Source: Candidatus Curtissbacteria bacterium RIFCSPHIGHO2_12_FULL_41_17 (GTDB lineage Bacteria > Patescibacteriota > Microgenomatia > Curtissbacterales > GWA2-41-24). From it: a stretch of DNA of 13,727 nt. Positions 1 to 5,705 of the stretch are shown piece after piece. Position 1 is the stretch's first letter. Each line of letters starts with the position of its first letter. Location: NCBI GenBank assembly GCA_001774945.1, contig MFBL01000007.1:1339-15065 (forward strand), read 5' to 3'. Below the pieces are notes generated by a model that was not told the DNA's origin, made no database searches, and saw nothing but the letters and a program-made list of their open reading frames with translations. The position numbers were made by a program, and so were the translations under genes.

Positions 1-75
1 TGGCCACAAAAAATGTCCGGGCTTCAACTCCGCCCGAAAACCGTAGATCTTTCCCGGTTGGAAAAAATTCAGTAA
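1..75 (+). CDS. 3' end of an unidentified plus-strand gene (partial)
   Basis: Frame 1 of the plus strand is open from the window edge to a TAA at 73-75. It encodes 24 C-terminal residues ending in RPKTVDLSRLEKIQ. The peptide is soluble and charged and looks like an ordinary protein tail, but it is too short to assign to a family. The competing minus-strand frame over the same bases is also open, but it has no ATG, GTG or TTG after its in-frame stop until deep inside, so the plus-strand reading is preferred. If real, this gene converges on the minus-strand cluster, and the two stop codons are only 12 nt apart. The call rests on one short open frame and is tentative. Confidence 0.35.
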   Translation, partial: WPQKMSGLQLRPKTVDLSRLEKIQ

Positions 76-76
76 T

Positions 77-170
77 TAAGAGAATTCTCATTTTTTAGAT
101 CCTCGCCTGCGCGAGGATGACAATAAGCGTGGGGTTTTTTGAGAAGGATTTTGAAGTGCTAATTCTCTTA
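77..170. repeat. 10-bp inverted repeat flanking the palindrome at the cluster's 3' end
   Basis: TAAGAGAATT at 77-86 and AATTCTCTTA at 161-170 are perfect reverse complements. They enclose the REP-like palindrome and the last ~25 codons of the DUF2304 gene. A shorter palindrome, GAGAATTCTC (80-89), overlaps the left arm and on the plus strand is followed by six Ts (91-96). Together these could fold into an mRNA 3'-end structure or a bidirectional terminator between the convergent genes. The left part is not a canonical GC-rich terminator, so function is uncertain. Confidence 0.35.
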
Positions 171-468
171 TCAGATTGGTTATTTCATGACGCAAATCTT
201 CTATCATTACGTAGATCCTGAATACCAAGTAAAACAGTAACGCCAGCGAAATATAGACAATAACATCAACCCCTCTGCCTACACCGAAAAACGAAGCTAT
301 TTTAGTCGTAGTTTTTGGTAGAAGAATTCCAACTAATGCGGCAAGCCAGATTAAAACCCAAAAAAAAGCCATCTGTGTCGATAAAACTTTTTCTTTTAGG
401 CGAAGTATAACCCTTGAAATGGCGAATATGACAAATATTAAAAGTACTATCTGGATTGTAGTCAGCAT
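88..468 (-). CDS. DUF2304 family small membrane protein
   Basis: A 126-residue protein with three hydrophobic segments (about residues 4-22, 34-51 and 66-88), then a charged helix with the family-type ending RELAL (about 101-105). The order of a short first helix, a basic stretch, an aromatic second helix starting FFWVLIW, a loop with GVGRGVD and a third helix matches DUF2304 (Pfam PF10066). The molecular function of that family is not established. In many genomes it sits next to DPM1-like GT2 genes, and one lies two genes upstream here, so a partner role in polyprenyl-phosphate sugar synthesis is plausible but inferred. The ATG shares one base with the TAA of the SDR gene (TAATG), suggesting translational coupling; no clear Shine-Dalgarno is seen. 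The last residues, LLSSSRRRGSKK, are encoded largely by a GC-rich palindrome at 99-118 and look like an acquired tail. Confidence 0.85.
   Translation of the reverse strand: MLTTIQIVLLIFVIFAISRVILRLKEKVLSTQMAFFWVLIWLAALVGILLPKTTTKIASFFGVGRGVDVIVYISLALLFYLVFRIYVMIEDLRHEITNLIRELALQNPSQKTPRLLSSSRRRGSKK
99..118. repeat. REP-like GC-rich palindrome inside the DUF2304 3' end
   Basis: Perfect 8-bp arms ATCCTCGC (99-106) and GCGAGGAT (111-118) flank the 4-base loop CTGC. The element is far more GC-rich than its surroundings. Its form, GATCCTCGCCTGCGCGAGGATGAC, resembles a class of short dispersed palindromes (ATCCCCGC...GCGGGGAT type) known from several bacterial genomes, including the in-frame palindromic elements of Rickettsia. 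It lies within the last codons of the DUF2304 gene and directly encodes the SSSRRRG tail. No second copy was noticed in this window, so its repetitive nature is inferred from form only. Confidence 0.6.
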
Positions 469-1361
469 TATTTTTTGGGAATCATTTTATTGATACCAGC
501 TTCAAAACTTGTTGGCATTATATCAAAAATTTCAGGCCATTTATCACCCTTAAACTTTTCTCCCCAGACAAGTGAATCAATCTGATCCGAGGTAAATTTA
601 GGGTTAGGCAGAATTTTTTCAAGAATCCAAAAGTTAGCTTTTAAAAAAAATAAAGGGATTGGAAAAACTATTTTAGGTGTAGTGAGCCTTTTGGTTATGA
701 CATTTACCATCTTCCTCATGGACACATATTCTATTCCGTGTATCTCGAAAATTTTTTTCTCATAATTATTACCGATGAGTTTAAAGACAATTTTACAAAT
801 ATCGGCAACAAAAACAGGCTGTCTACCAAAATGGCCACCTCCGGGAAGCGGTATAGCGGGCAGTTTGGAAATTATTTTTATTAACCAGCCGATATTTTTA
901 GTGTCTCCCGGCCCGTAAATCATTGATGGTCTCAGAATCACATAATCGATTCCGGATTTTATAACAATTTTTTCCTGCAATTTTTTTGTCTGAGCATATA
1001 AATCTTTGCGAATCGAAGTTACTGCTGCAGAAGAAAAGAGAATAATTTTTTTAACCTTTGCTTTCTGAGCCGCATGAATTAAATTTTGGGTAGCTTTTAC
1101 ATTATTTCTTTCGAATAAGCTCGGATCTTTTGAAGAAATCTCTGCGGCGAGGTGAACAATTATGTCCTGTCCTTTTATTTTTTTTTGCCAGTTGCCAATT
1201 ATAGCTAGATCTCCAACTATTATTTCCGCCTTTGGATTAACTAATTTACTTTCATTTTTGTATCTTGTCAGAGCACTAACCTTGTAACCTTTTGAAATTA
1301 AAATCGGCACAAGATGCAAACCGACAAAACCGGAAGCTCCTGTCACGAAAATTTTATTCAT
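468..1361 (-). CDS. NAD(P)-dependent epimerase/dehydratase (extended SDR family)
   Basis: A 297-residue Rossmann-fold protein. The nucleotide-binding motif TGASGFVG is at residues 7-14, an acidic turn follows at GDL (50-52), and HLAA is at 70-73. The catalytic motif is YAQTK with Tyr122 and Lys126, and the upstream serines Ser110/Ser111 fit the third catalytic residue. LRPSMIYGPGD (143-153) and PLPGGG (about 172-177) are typical of the NDUFA9-like, atypical extended SDR branch. Members alter nucleotide sugars or act as lipid/sugar oxidoreductases; the substrate cannot be read from sequence. The position directly after a DPM1-like GT2 suggests tailoring of a nucleotide- or polyprenyl-linked sugar, which is inferred. 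Length is normal for the family. The ATG overlaps the GT2 stop as ATGA (1358-1361), so the two genes are probably coupled. Confidence 0.85.
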   Translation of the reverse strand: MNKIFVTGASGFVGLHLVPILISKGYKVSALTRYKNESKLVNPKAEIIVGDLAIIGNWQKKIKGQDIIVHLAAEISSKDPSLFERNNVKATQNLIHAAQKAKVKKIILFSSAAVTSIRKDLYAQTKKLQEKIVIKSGIDYVILRPSMIYGPGDTKNIGWLIKIISKLPAIPLPGGGHFGRQPVFVADICKIVFKLIGNNYEKKIFEIHGIEYVSMRKMVNVITKRLTTPKIVFPIPLFFLKANFWILEKILPNPKFTSDQIDSLVWGEKFKGDKWPEIFDIMPTSFEAGINKMIPKK

Positions 1362-2038
1362 CTTAAGAACTTTATAATAAATCTTACTAAGATTGAAATT
1401 GAGTTTATGTTCTTCTGTCCTTTTGCTCTAGAATACGAAGTGTAAATTGCTTTTATTGGCACTTCGTGGGTTTTTAATTTATGTTTTTTGGCTTCCAGTA
1501 AAATCTCTGAGGAGAAGTCCATTCGTTCCCCGGAAAAATTTATAAGATTAATCGCTTTTTTGGAAAACGCTCTCAACCCCGATTGAGAATCTGTTGAAAC
1601 AACACCGAATAAAATAAAGGTTATAAGGTTAGCAAACCAATTAAGGAAAAACCTATCGAGTGGCATTTTTTGTTTTTTTTTAAATCGGGAACCGATGACG
1701 ACATCTGCAGTTCTGGAAATTATCGGTTTTAAGAGTTTTGGTATATCTTCTGGGTCATGCTGGCCGTCTGCATCAAAAGTTACAACAACATCTGCTTCTT
1801 TTATTTTTGCATATTCTATTCCTGTTTTGGTTGCTGCTCCGACTCCTCTATTTGAGATATGTCTTAAAACTTTCGCACCTGCTTTTTTAGCTTCCTGCGA
1901 GGTCTTATCCGATGAACCGTCGTCTACGACTACAGTCTCAATAGTTGAAATCCTATTTAGACTTTTTGGCAAAAGTGACAAAACCTTGTAAATTACAGAA
2001 GATTCATTGAATGCGGGTACAACAATTACAAGCTTCAC
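1358..2038 (-). CDS. GT2 glycosyltransferase, dolichyl/polyprenyl-phosphate mannose synthase-like (DPM1 type)
   Basis: A 226-residue GT-A enzyme. VVVDDGSSD (36-44) is the nucleotide-sugar site and DADGQHDPED (89-98) holds the metal-binding DxD. GSRF (116-119), SQSGLRAF (151-158) and a C-terminal SRAKGQK (203-209) match the DPM1/polyprenyl-phosphate hexose synthase group. It has no C-terminal transmembrane pair, so like yeast-independent DPM1 forms it would rely on partner membrane proteins. The predicted reaction is transfer of a hexose from GDP- or UDP-sugar to polyprenyl phosphate on the cytoplasmic membrane face. The product is the donor type used by the GT-C enzymes encoded upstream. Translation starts at GTG (2036-2038), 6 nt after the stop of the small SMR-like gene; no convincing Shine-Dalgarno is seen. 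The gene contains a run of nine A on the coding strand (1673-1681). Confidence 0.88.
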   Translation of the reverse strand: MKLVIVVPAFNESSVIYKVLSLLPKSLNRISTIETVVVDDGSSDKTSQEAKKAGAKVLRHISNRGVGAATKTGIEYAKIKEADVVVTFDADGQHDPEDIPKLLKPIISRTADVVIGSRFKKKQKMPLDRFFLNWFANLITFILFGVVSTDSQSGLRAFSKKAINLINFSGERMDFSSEILLEAKKHKLKTHEVPIKAIYTSYSRAKGQKNINSISILVRFIIKFLR

Positions 2039-2044
2039 GTAGAG

Positions 2045-2413
2045 TTAATAGCGGGCAACAACGTATATACCAAGAAGCATGATAATCATGCCTGCGATTC
2101 GCAGTAGAGAAACATTTTCCTTCAGAAAAATTACGGATCCTAGAGTGGTTAGCAAAAATACAATAGTTGCAAAAATTGGATAAGCACGGGAAAGATCATT
2201 AAAGGTTAAAACTCTTAACCAAATAACAAAAGAGAGCCCATAAAGCATGAGGCCACCAATAATAAATGGGCTGGTGGCGGCTTTTGCTAACTCGGTGATG
2301 AGACTTGCTTTATTCCCGCTGATTCCGCCTATTGATTTAACGCCGGTTTTTAAAAGAATATTGGCCGTGACGTTAAAAGTTACGCTAGTCAAAAGAAGCT
2401 GAAAAAAGCTCAT
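2045..2413 (-). CDS. Small four-helix SMR/EamA-like membrane protein, candidate lipid-sugar flippase subunit
   Basis: A 122-residue protein with four hydrophobic segments (about 3-21, 48-68, 72-94 and 99-120), the size and layout of the small multidrug resistance superfamily. The third helix with YPIFA (78-82), then FLKEN (96-100) and a GxxIMLLGIY last helix (107-117), fit the SMR/EamA pattern. Aligning LLK (20-22) with LMK of EmrE puts Asn at position 14, where proton-coupled drug exporters carry an essential Glu. That makes drug antiport unlikely. ArnE and ArnF, which form the undecaprenyl-phosphate-aminoarabinose flippase, are relatives that also lack that Glu. With a polyprenyl-sugar synthase immediately downstream and several GT-C enzymes upstream, a flippase role is the favoured inference. 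It follows the PIG-V-like gene by 27 nt, with no obvious Shine-Dalgarno. Confidence 0.72.
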   Translation of the reverse strand: MSFFQLLLTSVTFNVTANILLKTGVKSIGGISGNKASLITELAKAATSPFIIGGLMLYGLSFVIWLRVLTFNDLSRAYPIFATIVFLLTTLGSVIFLKENVSLLRIAGMIIMLLGIYVVARY

Positions 2414-2440
2414 GTGTGAATAATATCATAAGTAGTACGC

Positions 2441-3559
2441 TCAGGCTACCCAATAACCGCGGGCAAACAAGATTGTAGATACAGCTAAAAATACCGCAAA
2501 AATAAATAAAATAGCTGTCTTAAGGAAACTGCTTTTAATATGGGCAAGTACTATATAAATTGGAAATGCCACAAGAACGTAACGGGGCATAGAAGCTAAT
2601 GTGCCAGTCAGAGTCGGCAATAATATTGCTATCCAGGCAAAAACCGACCATTCTTTTTTTATTTTATTAAAACCCATTATTAACAATAGTATTGCAAGTG
2701 TAGTTAACCCAAGCTCAAAAGCAGCATTAAAGAGAGGCAATCCGGATGTTGTGGATAAAATTTTAAAATATCGCCATAAAACCTGCGGTAAAAGTACTAT
2801 GGTTGTAGCGGATCTTTCTTGTCCCCAAACACTTTGTGCAGTTAAAAAATACAGTGGATTATTAAACTCAACTTTTAAATATAAAACATAAAGAAGGAAC
2901 CCAATGGGGACAATTAGAAGTGGCATTAGTTTTTTAAACTTTTTGGACGGAATCGCTAGTGCAATAGCCAAAAAAAGGCCAATCAGACGAGTGGCAGAAG
3001 CGAACACCCCGATGACCGACGCTTGCCAGTTTAAGCCCAAATGCACCAGGTAGAATGCCGAAATAATCATAAGAAAAAAAATGCCTTCCGTATAAACCGA
3101 GCCGAAATAAAATGATGTGGGAAATGTGAGTAAAAAAAGACAAGACCAAAAAGCAATTTTTTGATTGTAAATTTTTTTAATCAACTTATAAAAAAGAAGA
3201 AGTGCAGCTAGAAAAGATACGTTTGATATTACAAGAGCCGGAATTAAGAAATTTCCGAATGTAACAGTCGATGCAATTTTAATCAAAATGGGGTATAGAG
3301 GAAAAAATGCTTGCGTATACTGATATACATATCCATTTTGGGCGATTCGTAAATAGTGAACTCCATCAAAATTTCCAAACGACCAGACAAACTGGGGTAA
3401 GTTTGATTTAACCAGTGTCTCTTCCCAATAAGGAAATTTTGCTCCAAATTCTCTAATAATAAGAGGGGAAACGTGAGCAATTAAAAACAATACCAATCTC
3501 CAAATTAAAAACAAAAAAAATATTAATTTTATATCCGATTTAATTCTTTCTAGTAACAT
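2441..3559 (-). CDS. PIG-V-like mannosyltransferase family protein (GT-C, multi-pass membrane)
   Basis: A 372-residue protein with about ten hydrophobic segments. The first extracytoplasmic loop carries FGNFDGVHYLRIAQNGY (61-77), the conserved region that includes the catalytic acidic residue in the PIG-V/GT76 family. QAFFPLYP (83-90), YTEGIFF (156-162) and SATR (188-191) are further family signatures. The C-terminal part has PRYVLVAFP before the final helix. PIG-V is the second mannosyltransferase of eukaryotic GPI-anchor synthesis; bacterial homologs use polyprenyl-phosphate sugars for unknown surface glycans. Donor supply by the DPM1-like GT2 two genes downstream is inferred. The first codons overlap the last 20 nt of the GT4 gene. 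AAGG about 9 nt before the ATG supports this start. Confidence 0.85.
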   Translation of the reverse strand: MLLERIKSDIKLIFFLFLIWRLVLFLIAHVSPLIIREFGAKFPYWEETLVKSNLPQFVWSFGNFDGVHYLRIAQNGYVYQYTQAFFPLYPILIKIASTVTFGNFLIPALVISNVSFLAALLLFYKLIKKIYNQKIAFWSCLFLLTFPTSFYFGSVYTEGIFFLMIISAFYLVHLGLNWQASVIGVFASATRLIGLFLAIALAIPSKKFKKLMPLLIVPIGFLLYVLYLKVEFNNPLYFLTAQSVWGQERSATTIVLLPQVLWRYFKILSTTSGLPLFNAAFELGLTTLAILLLIMGFNKIKKEWSVFAWIAILLPTLTGTLASMPRYVLVAFPIYIVLAHIKSSFLKTAILFIFAVFLAVSTILFARGYWVA

Positions 3560-4577
3560 TTTTATAGACCTTAATTGTCTCGCTTACTACTTTCTGCCAA
3601 GTAAAAGCGGCCGCGTGTTTTTGCGATCTTTGACTTAAAGATTCTTTTGCAGTTTTTGAAAGATTCATAGTTGAAATGATTTTTGCGGCAATGTCATCTG
3701 GGTCTTCAGGCTGGCAAATAGTGGCCGGCCCCGCTATCTCTTTTAGGGAGCCACGATTGGAGCAAACAACCGGTGTACCGCATGCCATTGCCTCCAAAAC
3801 CGGCAAGCCAAAACCCTCGTAAAATGAGGGCAAAACGCAGCACTTTGCTAAATTGTAAACGGCAATAAGTTCCTCCTCATTAATATATCCGGTTCTGGTG
3901 ATTTGGCCAGATATGCCCAATTTTCTTATCAGTTTATCAATCTCTTGAGTCTGGAGTAGGTTTTTATCTATTAGGGCATTTCCGACCATTACTAGGTTGA
4001 CTTTGGCAACCCTAGCGGCTTTGAGTAAATTTGCGATATTTTTATTCCAGTTAACATCACCTACATAAAGAATAAAGGTTTTAGGCAGCTTGTATTTTCT
4101 TGCAACCGCTGATAACAATTTCTTATCAGAAATTTGTCTGAAATTCTCACCAGGGGCTAAATATATAGGATGAATCTTTTCTGCAGGATAGGATAATTTA
4201 GATATGATGTCGTTTTTGGAATTTTCAGAATCGCATATTACGGCATCAACGTTTTTAAGTGCCATTTTCTGGAAGAAAAAACTTAAATAACCTTTAACGC
4301 CGGATGGAAAATACTTGGGAAATACCAATGGTATAACATCATGAATAGTCACTACCCTATTTACTTTGCTTTTGATTGTAAGAGTATGAAAAAACAAGTC
4401 AAAGTATGGGTAGTGAATAAGGTCTGCCGGCGGGGGAGACTTAGGGTTTTCAAAAAGCTCTAGTTCTACTTGGTCTTTATATTTTTGAAGTTCCTCTGCT
4501 AATTTTTCTGTATAACTTCCAATTCCTCTTACCTTGTGCCCTGTTTTAATCGGGCTAATGTCCAGTGCTATCTTCAT
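3540..4577 (-). CDS. GT4 family glycosyltransferase (GT-B fold)
   Basis: A 345-residue cytoplasmic glycosyltransferase counted from ATG 4577. The N-terminal MKIALDISP and RGIGSYTEKL (about 17-26) form the acceptor-side glycine-rich region. GDVNWNKN (about 173-180) begins the C-terminal domain. EGFGLPVLEAMACGTPVV (about 254-271) holds the E-x7-E motif that binds the donor nucleotide sugar in GT4. It resembles WbaZ/mannosyltransferase-B-like enzymes, retaining transferases that often add mannose to lipid-linked oligosaccharides; the exact sugar is unknown. The frame also opens at TTG 4589, but the ATG four codons in matches the usual family start and has AAGAG just before it. This gene follows the structured leader region at 4590-4884, so its expression, and that of the five genes after it, may be tuned there. 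Confidence 0.88.
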   Translation of the reverse strand: MKIALDISPIKTGHKVRGIGSYTEKLAEELQKYKDQVELELFENPKSPPPADLIHYPYFDLFFHTLTIKSKVNRVVTIHDVIPLVFPKYFPSGVKGYLSFFFQKMALKNVDAVICDSENSKNDIISKLSYPAEKIHPIYLAPGENFRQISDKKLLSAVARKYKLPKTFILYVGDVNWNKNIANLLKAARVAKVNLVMVGNALIDKNLLQTQEIDKLIRKLGISGQITRTGYINEEELIAVYNLAKCCVLPSFYEGFGLPVLEAMACGTPVVCSNRGSLKEIAGPATICQPEDPDDIAAKIISTMNLSKTAKESLSQRSQKHAAAFTWQKVVSETIKVYKNVTRKN

Positions 4578-4647
4578 TTCTCTTAGCAATTATATCAATT
4601 TAATTGATTGGAGAAGCTCAAGCGGTCTAATTTGGAGTTTTACCTAG

Positions 4648-4710
4648 AAAAACCCACCTTCCGTTGTCGCAAGAAGAAAATTGCCTCTTCATTTAAACCG
4701 TTAAGGTGGG
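4648..4710 (-). terminator. Candidate intrinsic terminator/attenuator hairpin with U-tract
   Basis: On the minus strand CCCACCTT (4710-4703) and AAGGTGGG (4660-4653) form a perfect 8-bp stem, followed at once by TTTTT (4652-4648). The 42-nt loop can hold a smaller stem (GCAA/TTGC at 4684-4681 and 4672-4669, or GAAGA/TCTTC). The loop is longer than in a standard terminator, so efficiency is uncertain. It lies about 70 nt before the GT4 start, so termination here would cut off the six downstream genes. Confidence 0.45.
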
Positions 4711-4736
4711 CAGACTTTGCAAAGTCTTCAAAAAAA

Positions 4737-4766
4737 TTATCTCTTCTTCTTTCTTTTCTTTGCCAT
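4737..4766 (-). CDS. Candidate 9-residue basic leader peptide MAKKRKKKR
   Basis: A tiny ORF reads ATG-GCA followed by seven consecutive Lys/Arg codons (AAG AAA AGA AAG AAG AAG AGA) and TAA. It is preceded by AAGGAGG (4780-4774) at a 7-nt spacing, the best Shine-Dalgarno in the window and stronger than those of the glycosyltransferase genes. Seven T residues follow the stop directly. The peptide is too short to be a folded protein. Runs of lysine and arginine codons are known to slow ribosomes and to make translation sensitive to charged tRNA supply, so a cis-acting leader peptide is the favoured idea. Chance occurrence in a purine-rich stretch remains possible. Confidence 0.45.
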   Translation of the reverse strand: MAKKRKKKR

Positions 4767-4812
4767 TCAGACCCCTCCTTTCTCCTGTCCAAAAGGACAA
4801 ACCTAATGTCTT

Positions 4813-4821
4813 TCCTTTTGG
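4813..4821 (-). repeat. Distal arm of a 9-bp inverted repeat with an alternative hairpin
   Basis: On the coding strand CCAAAAGGA (4821-4813) can pair perfectly with TCCTTTTGG (4797-4789) across a 15-nt loop. The downstream arm also forms its own compact hairpin, TGTCC-TTTT-GGACA (4799-4786). The two structures use the same bases and exclude each other. Both end 6-9 nt before the Shine-Dalgarno of the small ORF, where they could influence ribosome access. Confidence 0.5.
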
Positions 4822-4884
4822 TTTTTTTCCCTTTAGATGATTGTTAGCAAGTTTTTATAACTTATGCAAGTAGGCAAATTGAGG

Positions 4885-5664
4885 CTAATGGCGTTGCCAA
4901 TATTTGACGTACGCATAGAAGTGGTGGACAGCGGAAAACAAAGCCCAAATAAATCCTCTAAAACCATCTTGGTAACCTTTATGCCTGACGTAAATTTTTA
5001 AGAAGGTGATGATTGGTTTGATAATCATATAATAAATAATTGGCCACATCCCTCTGCCAGGTTCTGCTTTTATTAATTCTTCTGCAGTTTGGGTTGTGTA
5101 ACGATTAGCCCTTTCAAGGTATCTGGAAAATGAGGGGTCAGCAAGATGCAAAATATCATTAGTAAGATATCCCACTTCCCCATCTATCGTTAATTGTTCA
5201 TGGACACTTATTTCTCCAAGTCTGCCTTTGCCATTTCTAAATAGTCTGATAACCGGATCCGGATAGGCTCCGCCCTTTTTCAGAAATCCGCCCAGAAACC
5301 AATTGCGGCGATTTATCCAAAAGCCATTTTCTTTAGGCCTTTTGGCAACCACTGTCTTAATCTCCAAAGCTAACTGCGGGGTTATTCTTTCGTCTGCATC
5401 TATTAAAAAAATCCATTCTCCTGTGCAATTTTTAATTGCCAAATTCTTATTGATATGGAACATAGGTTTGTTCGTGGTTTTAATAACTTTTGCTCCAAGT
5501 TTTGCAGCAATCTGAGCAGTTCGGTCAGAAGAAGACCCATCGACTACAATTATTTCATCTGCAAAATTCTTTAAAGAATTAATACAATCAGCAATATTTT
5601 CTTCCTCATTAAATGTAGCAATGGCTGCCGATATTTTTATCTTTTTCATAAGAGAATTATACAA
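4885..5664 (-). CDS. GT2 glycosyltransferase, WaaE/KdtX-like
   Basis: A 259-residue GT-A glycosyltransferase. AAIATFNEEENI (13-24) and VDGSSSDRT (41-49) form the nucleotide-binding part and DADE (89-92) the metal-binding DxD. VHEQL (154-158), then a C-terminal membrane-associated region with YVRHKGYQDGFRG (about 225-237), match the WaaE/KdtX/SunS-like branch that adds hexose or heptose to lipid-linked glycans. It is predicted to work on the cytoplasmic membrane face; the sugar is not predictable. Two starts compete. TTG 5664 has AAGGTGG at a 6-nt spacing. ATG 5649, five codons in, gives the more usual N-terminus MKKIKIS but has no Shine-Dalgarno at proper distance. TTG is reported here. It follows the SGNH gene by 41 nt and precedes the leader region. 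Confidence 0.87.
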   Translation of the reverse strand: MYNSLMKKIKISAAIATFNEEENIADCINSLKNFADEIIVVDGSSSDRTAQIAAKLGAKVIKTTNKPMFHINKNLAIKNCTGEWIFLIDADERITPQLALEIKTVVAKRPKENGFWINRRNWFLGGFLKKGGAYPDPVIRLFRNGKGRLGEISVHEQLTIDGEVGYLTNDILHLADPSFSRYLERANRYTTQTAEELIKAEPGRGMWPIIYYMIIKPIITFLKIYVRHKGYQDGFRGFIWALFSAVHHFYAYVKYWQRH

Positions 5665-5705
5665 TTCCCGCCACCTTACTTCCTGCTTTGAATAATTTTT
5701 ACTTT

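Larger units (their letters stand above)
4590..4884 (-). promoter_or_regulatory. Structured intergenic leader upstream of the GT4 gene
   Basis: This 295-nt stretch is the only long gap in the cluster. Read on the minus strand it holds, in order: a 9-bp inverted repeat, a purine-rich Shine-Dalgarno, a 9-codon basic ORF, seven Ts, a 16-nt perfect palindrome (4712-4727), an 8-bp stem with 42-nt loop and a T5 tract, then about 70 nt to the GT4 start. The order resembles a transcription-attenuation leader. No convincing sigma-70 promoter pair was found, though TTGCAT and AT-rich sequence near 4861-4870 could be part of one. Regulation is inferred from layout alone. Confidence 0.45.

Noticed and set aside
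1..87. Minus-strand open frame ending QPGKIYGFRAELKPGHFLWP at the left edge
   Set aside because: It looks protein-like, but no ATG, GTG or TTG occurs between its in-frame stop and the peptide; the plus-strand frame ends cleanly in TAA and needs no start here.
1673..1681. Nine-A run in the DPM1-like GT2 (and a similar run at 1178-1186 in the SDR gene) as programmed slippage sites
   Set aside because: Both genes are full length and in frame with intact motifs; such runs are expected in AT-rich, Lys-rich coding sequence.
1695..1991. Plus-strand ORF of 98 codons
   Set aside because: Antisense shadow of the GT2 gene, with no ribosome-binding site and no recognisable domain.
4653..4710. Guanidine-II (mini-ykkC) riboswitch, suggested by two ACGG tetranucleotides and an SMR gene downstream
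   Set aside because: The bases flanking each ACGG do not pair to form the required hairpins, the SMR gene is more than 2 kb away, and it lacks the Glu14 of guanidinium exporters.
4712..4727. 16-nt perfect palindrome as a protein operator site
   Set aside because: It could be an operator, but it lies inside the presumed transcript and equally forms a hairpin; no regulator gene or second copy is present to support an operator call.
4608..4847. 79-codon plus-strand ORF across the intergenic gap
   Set aside because: It starts at TTG with no Shine-Dalgarno, has low-complexity Lys/Ser/Leu composition, and is antisense to the mini-ORF and hairpins that explain the sequence better.
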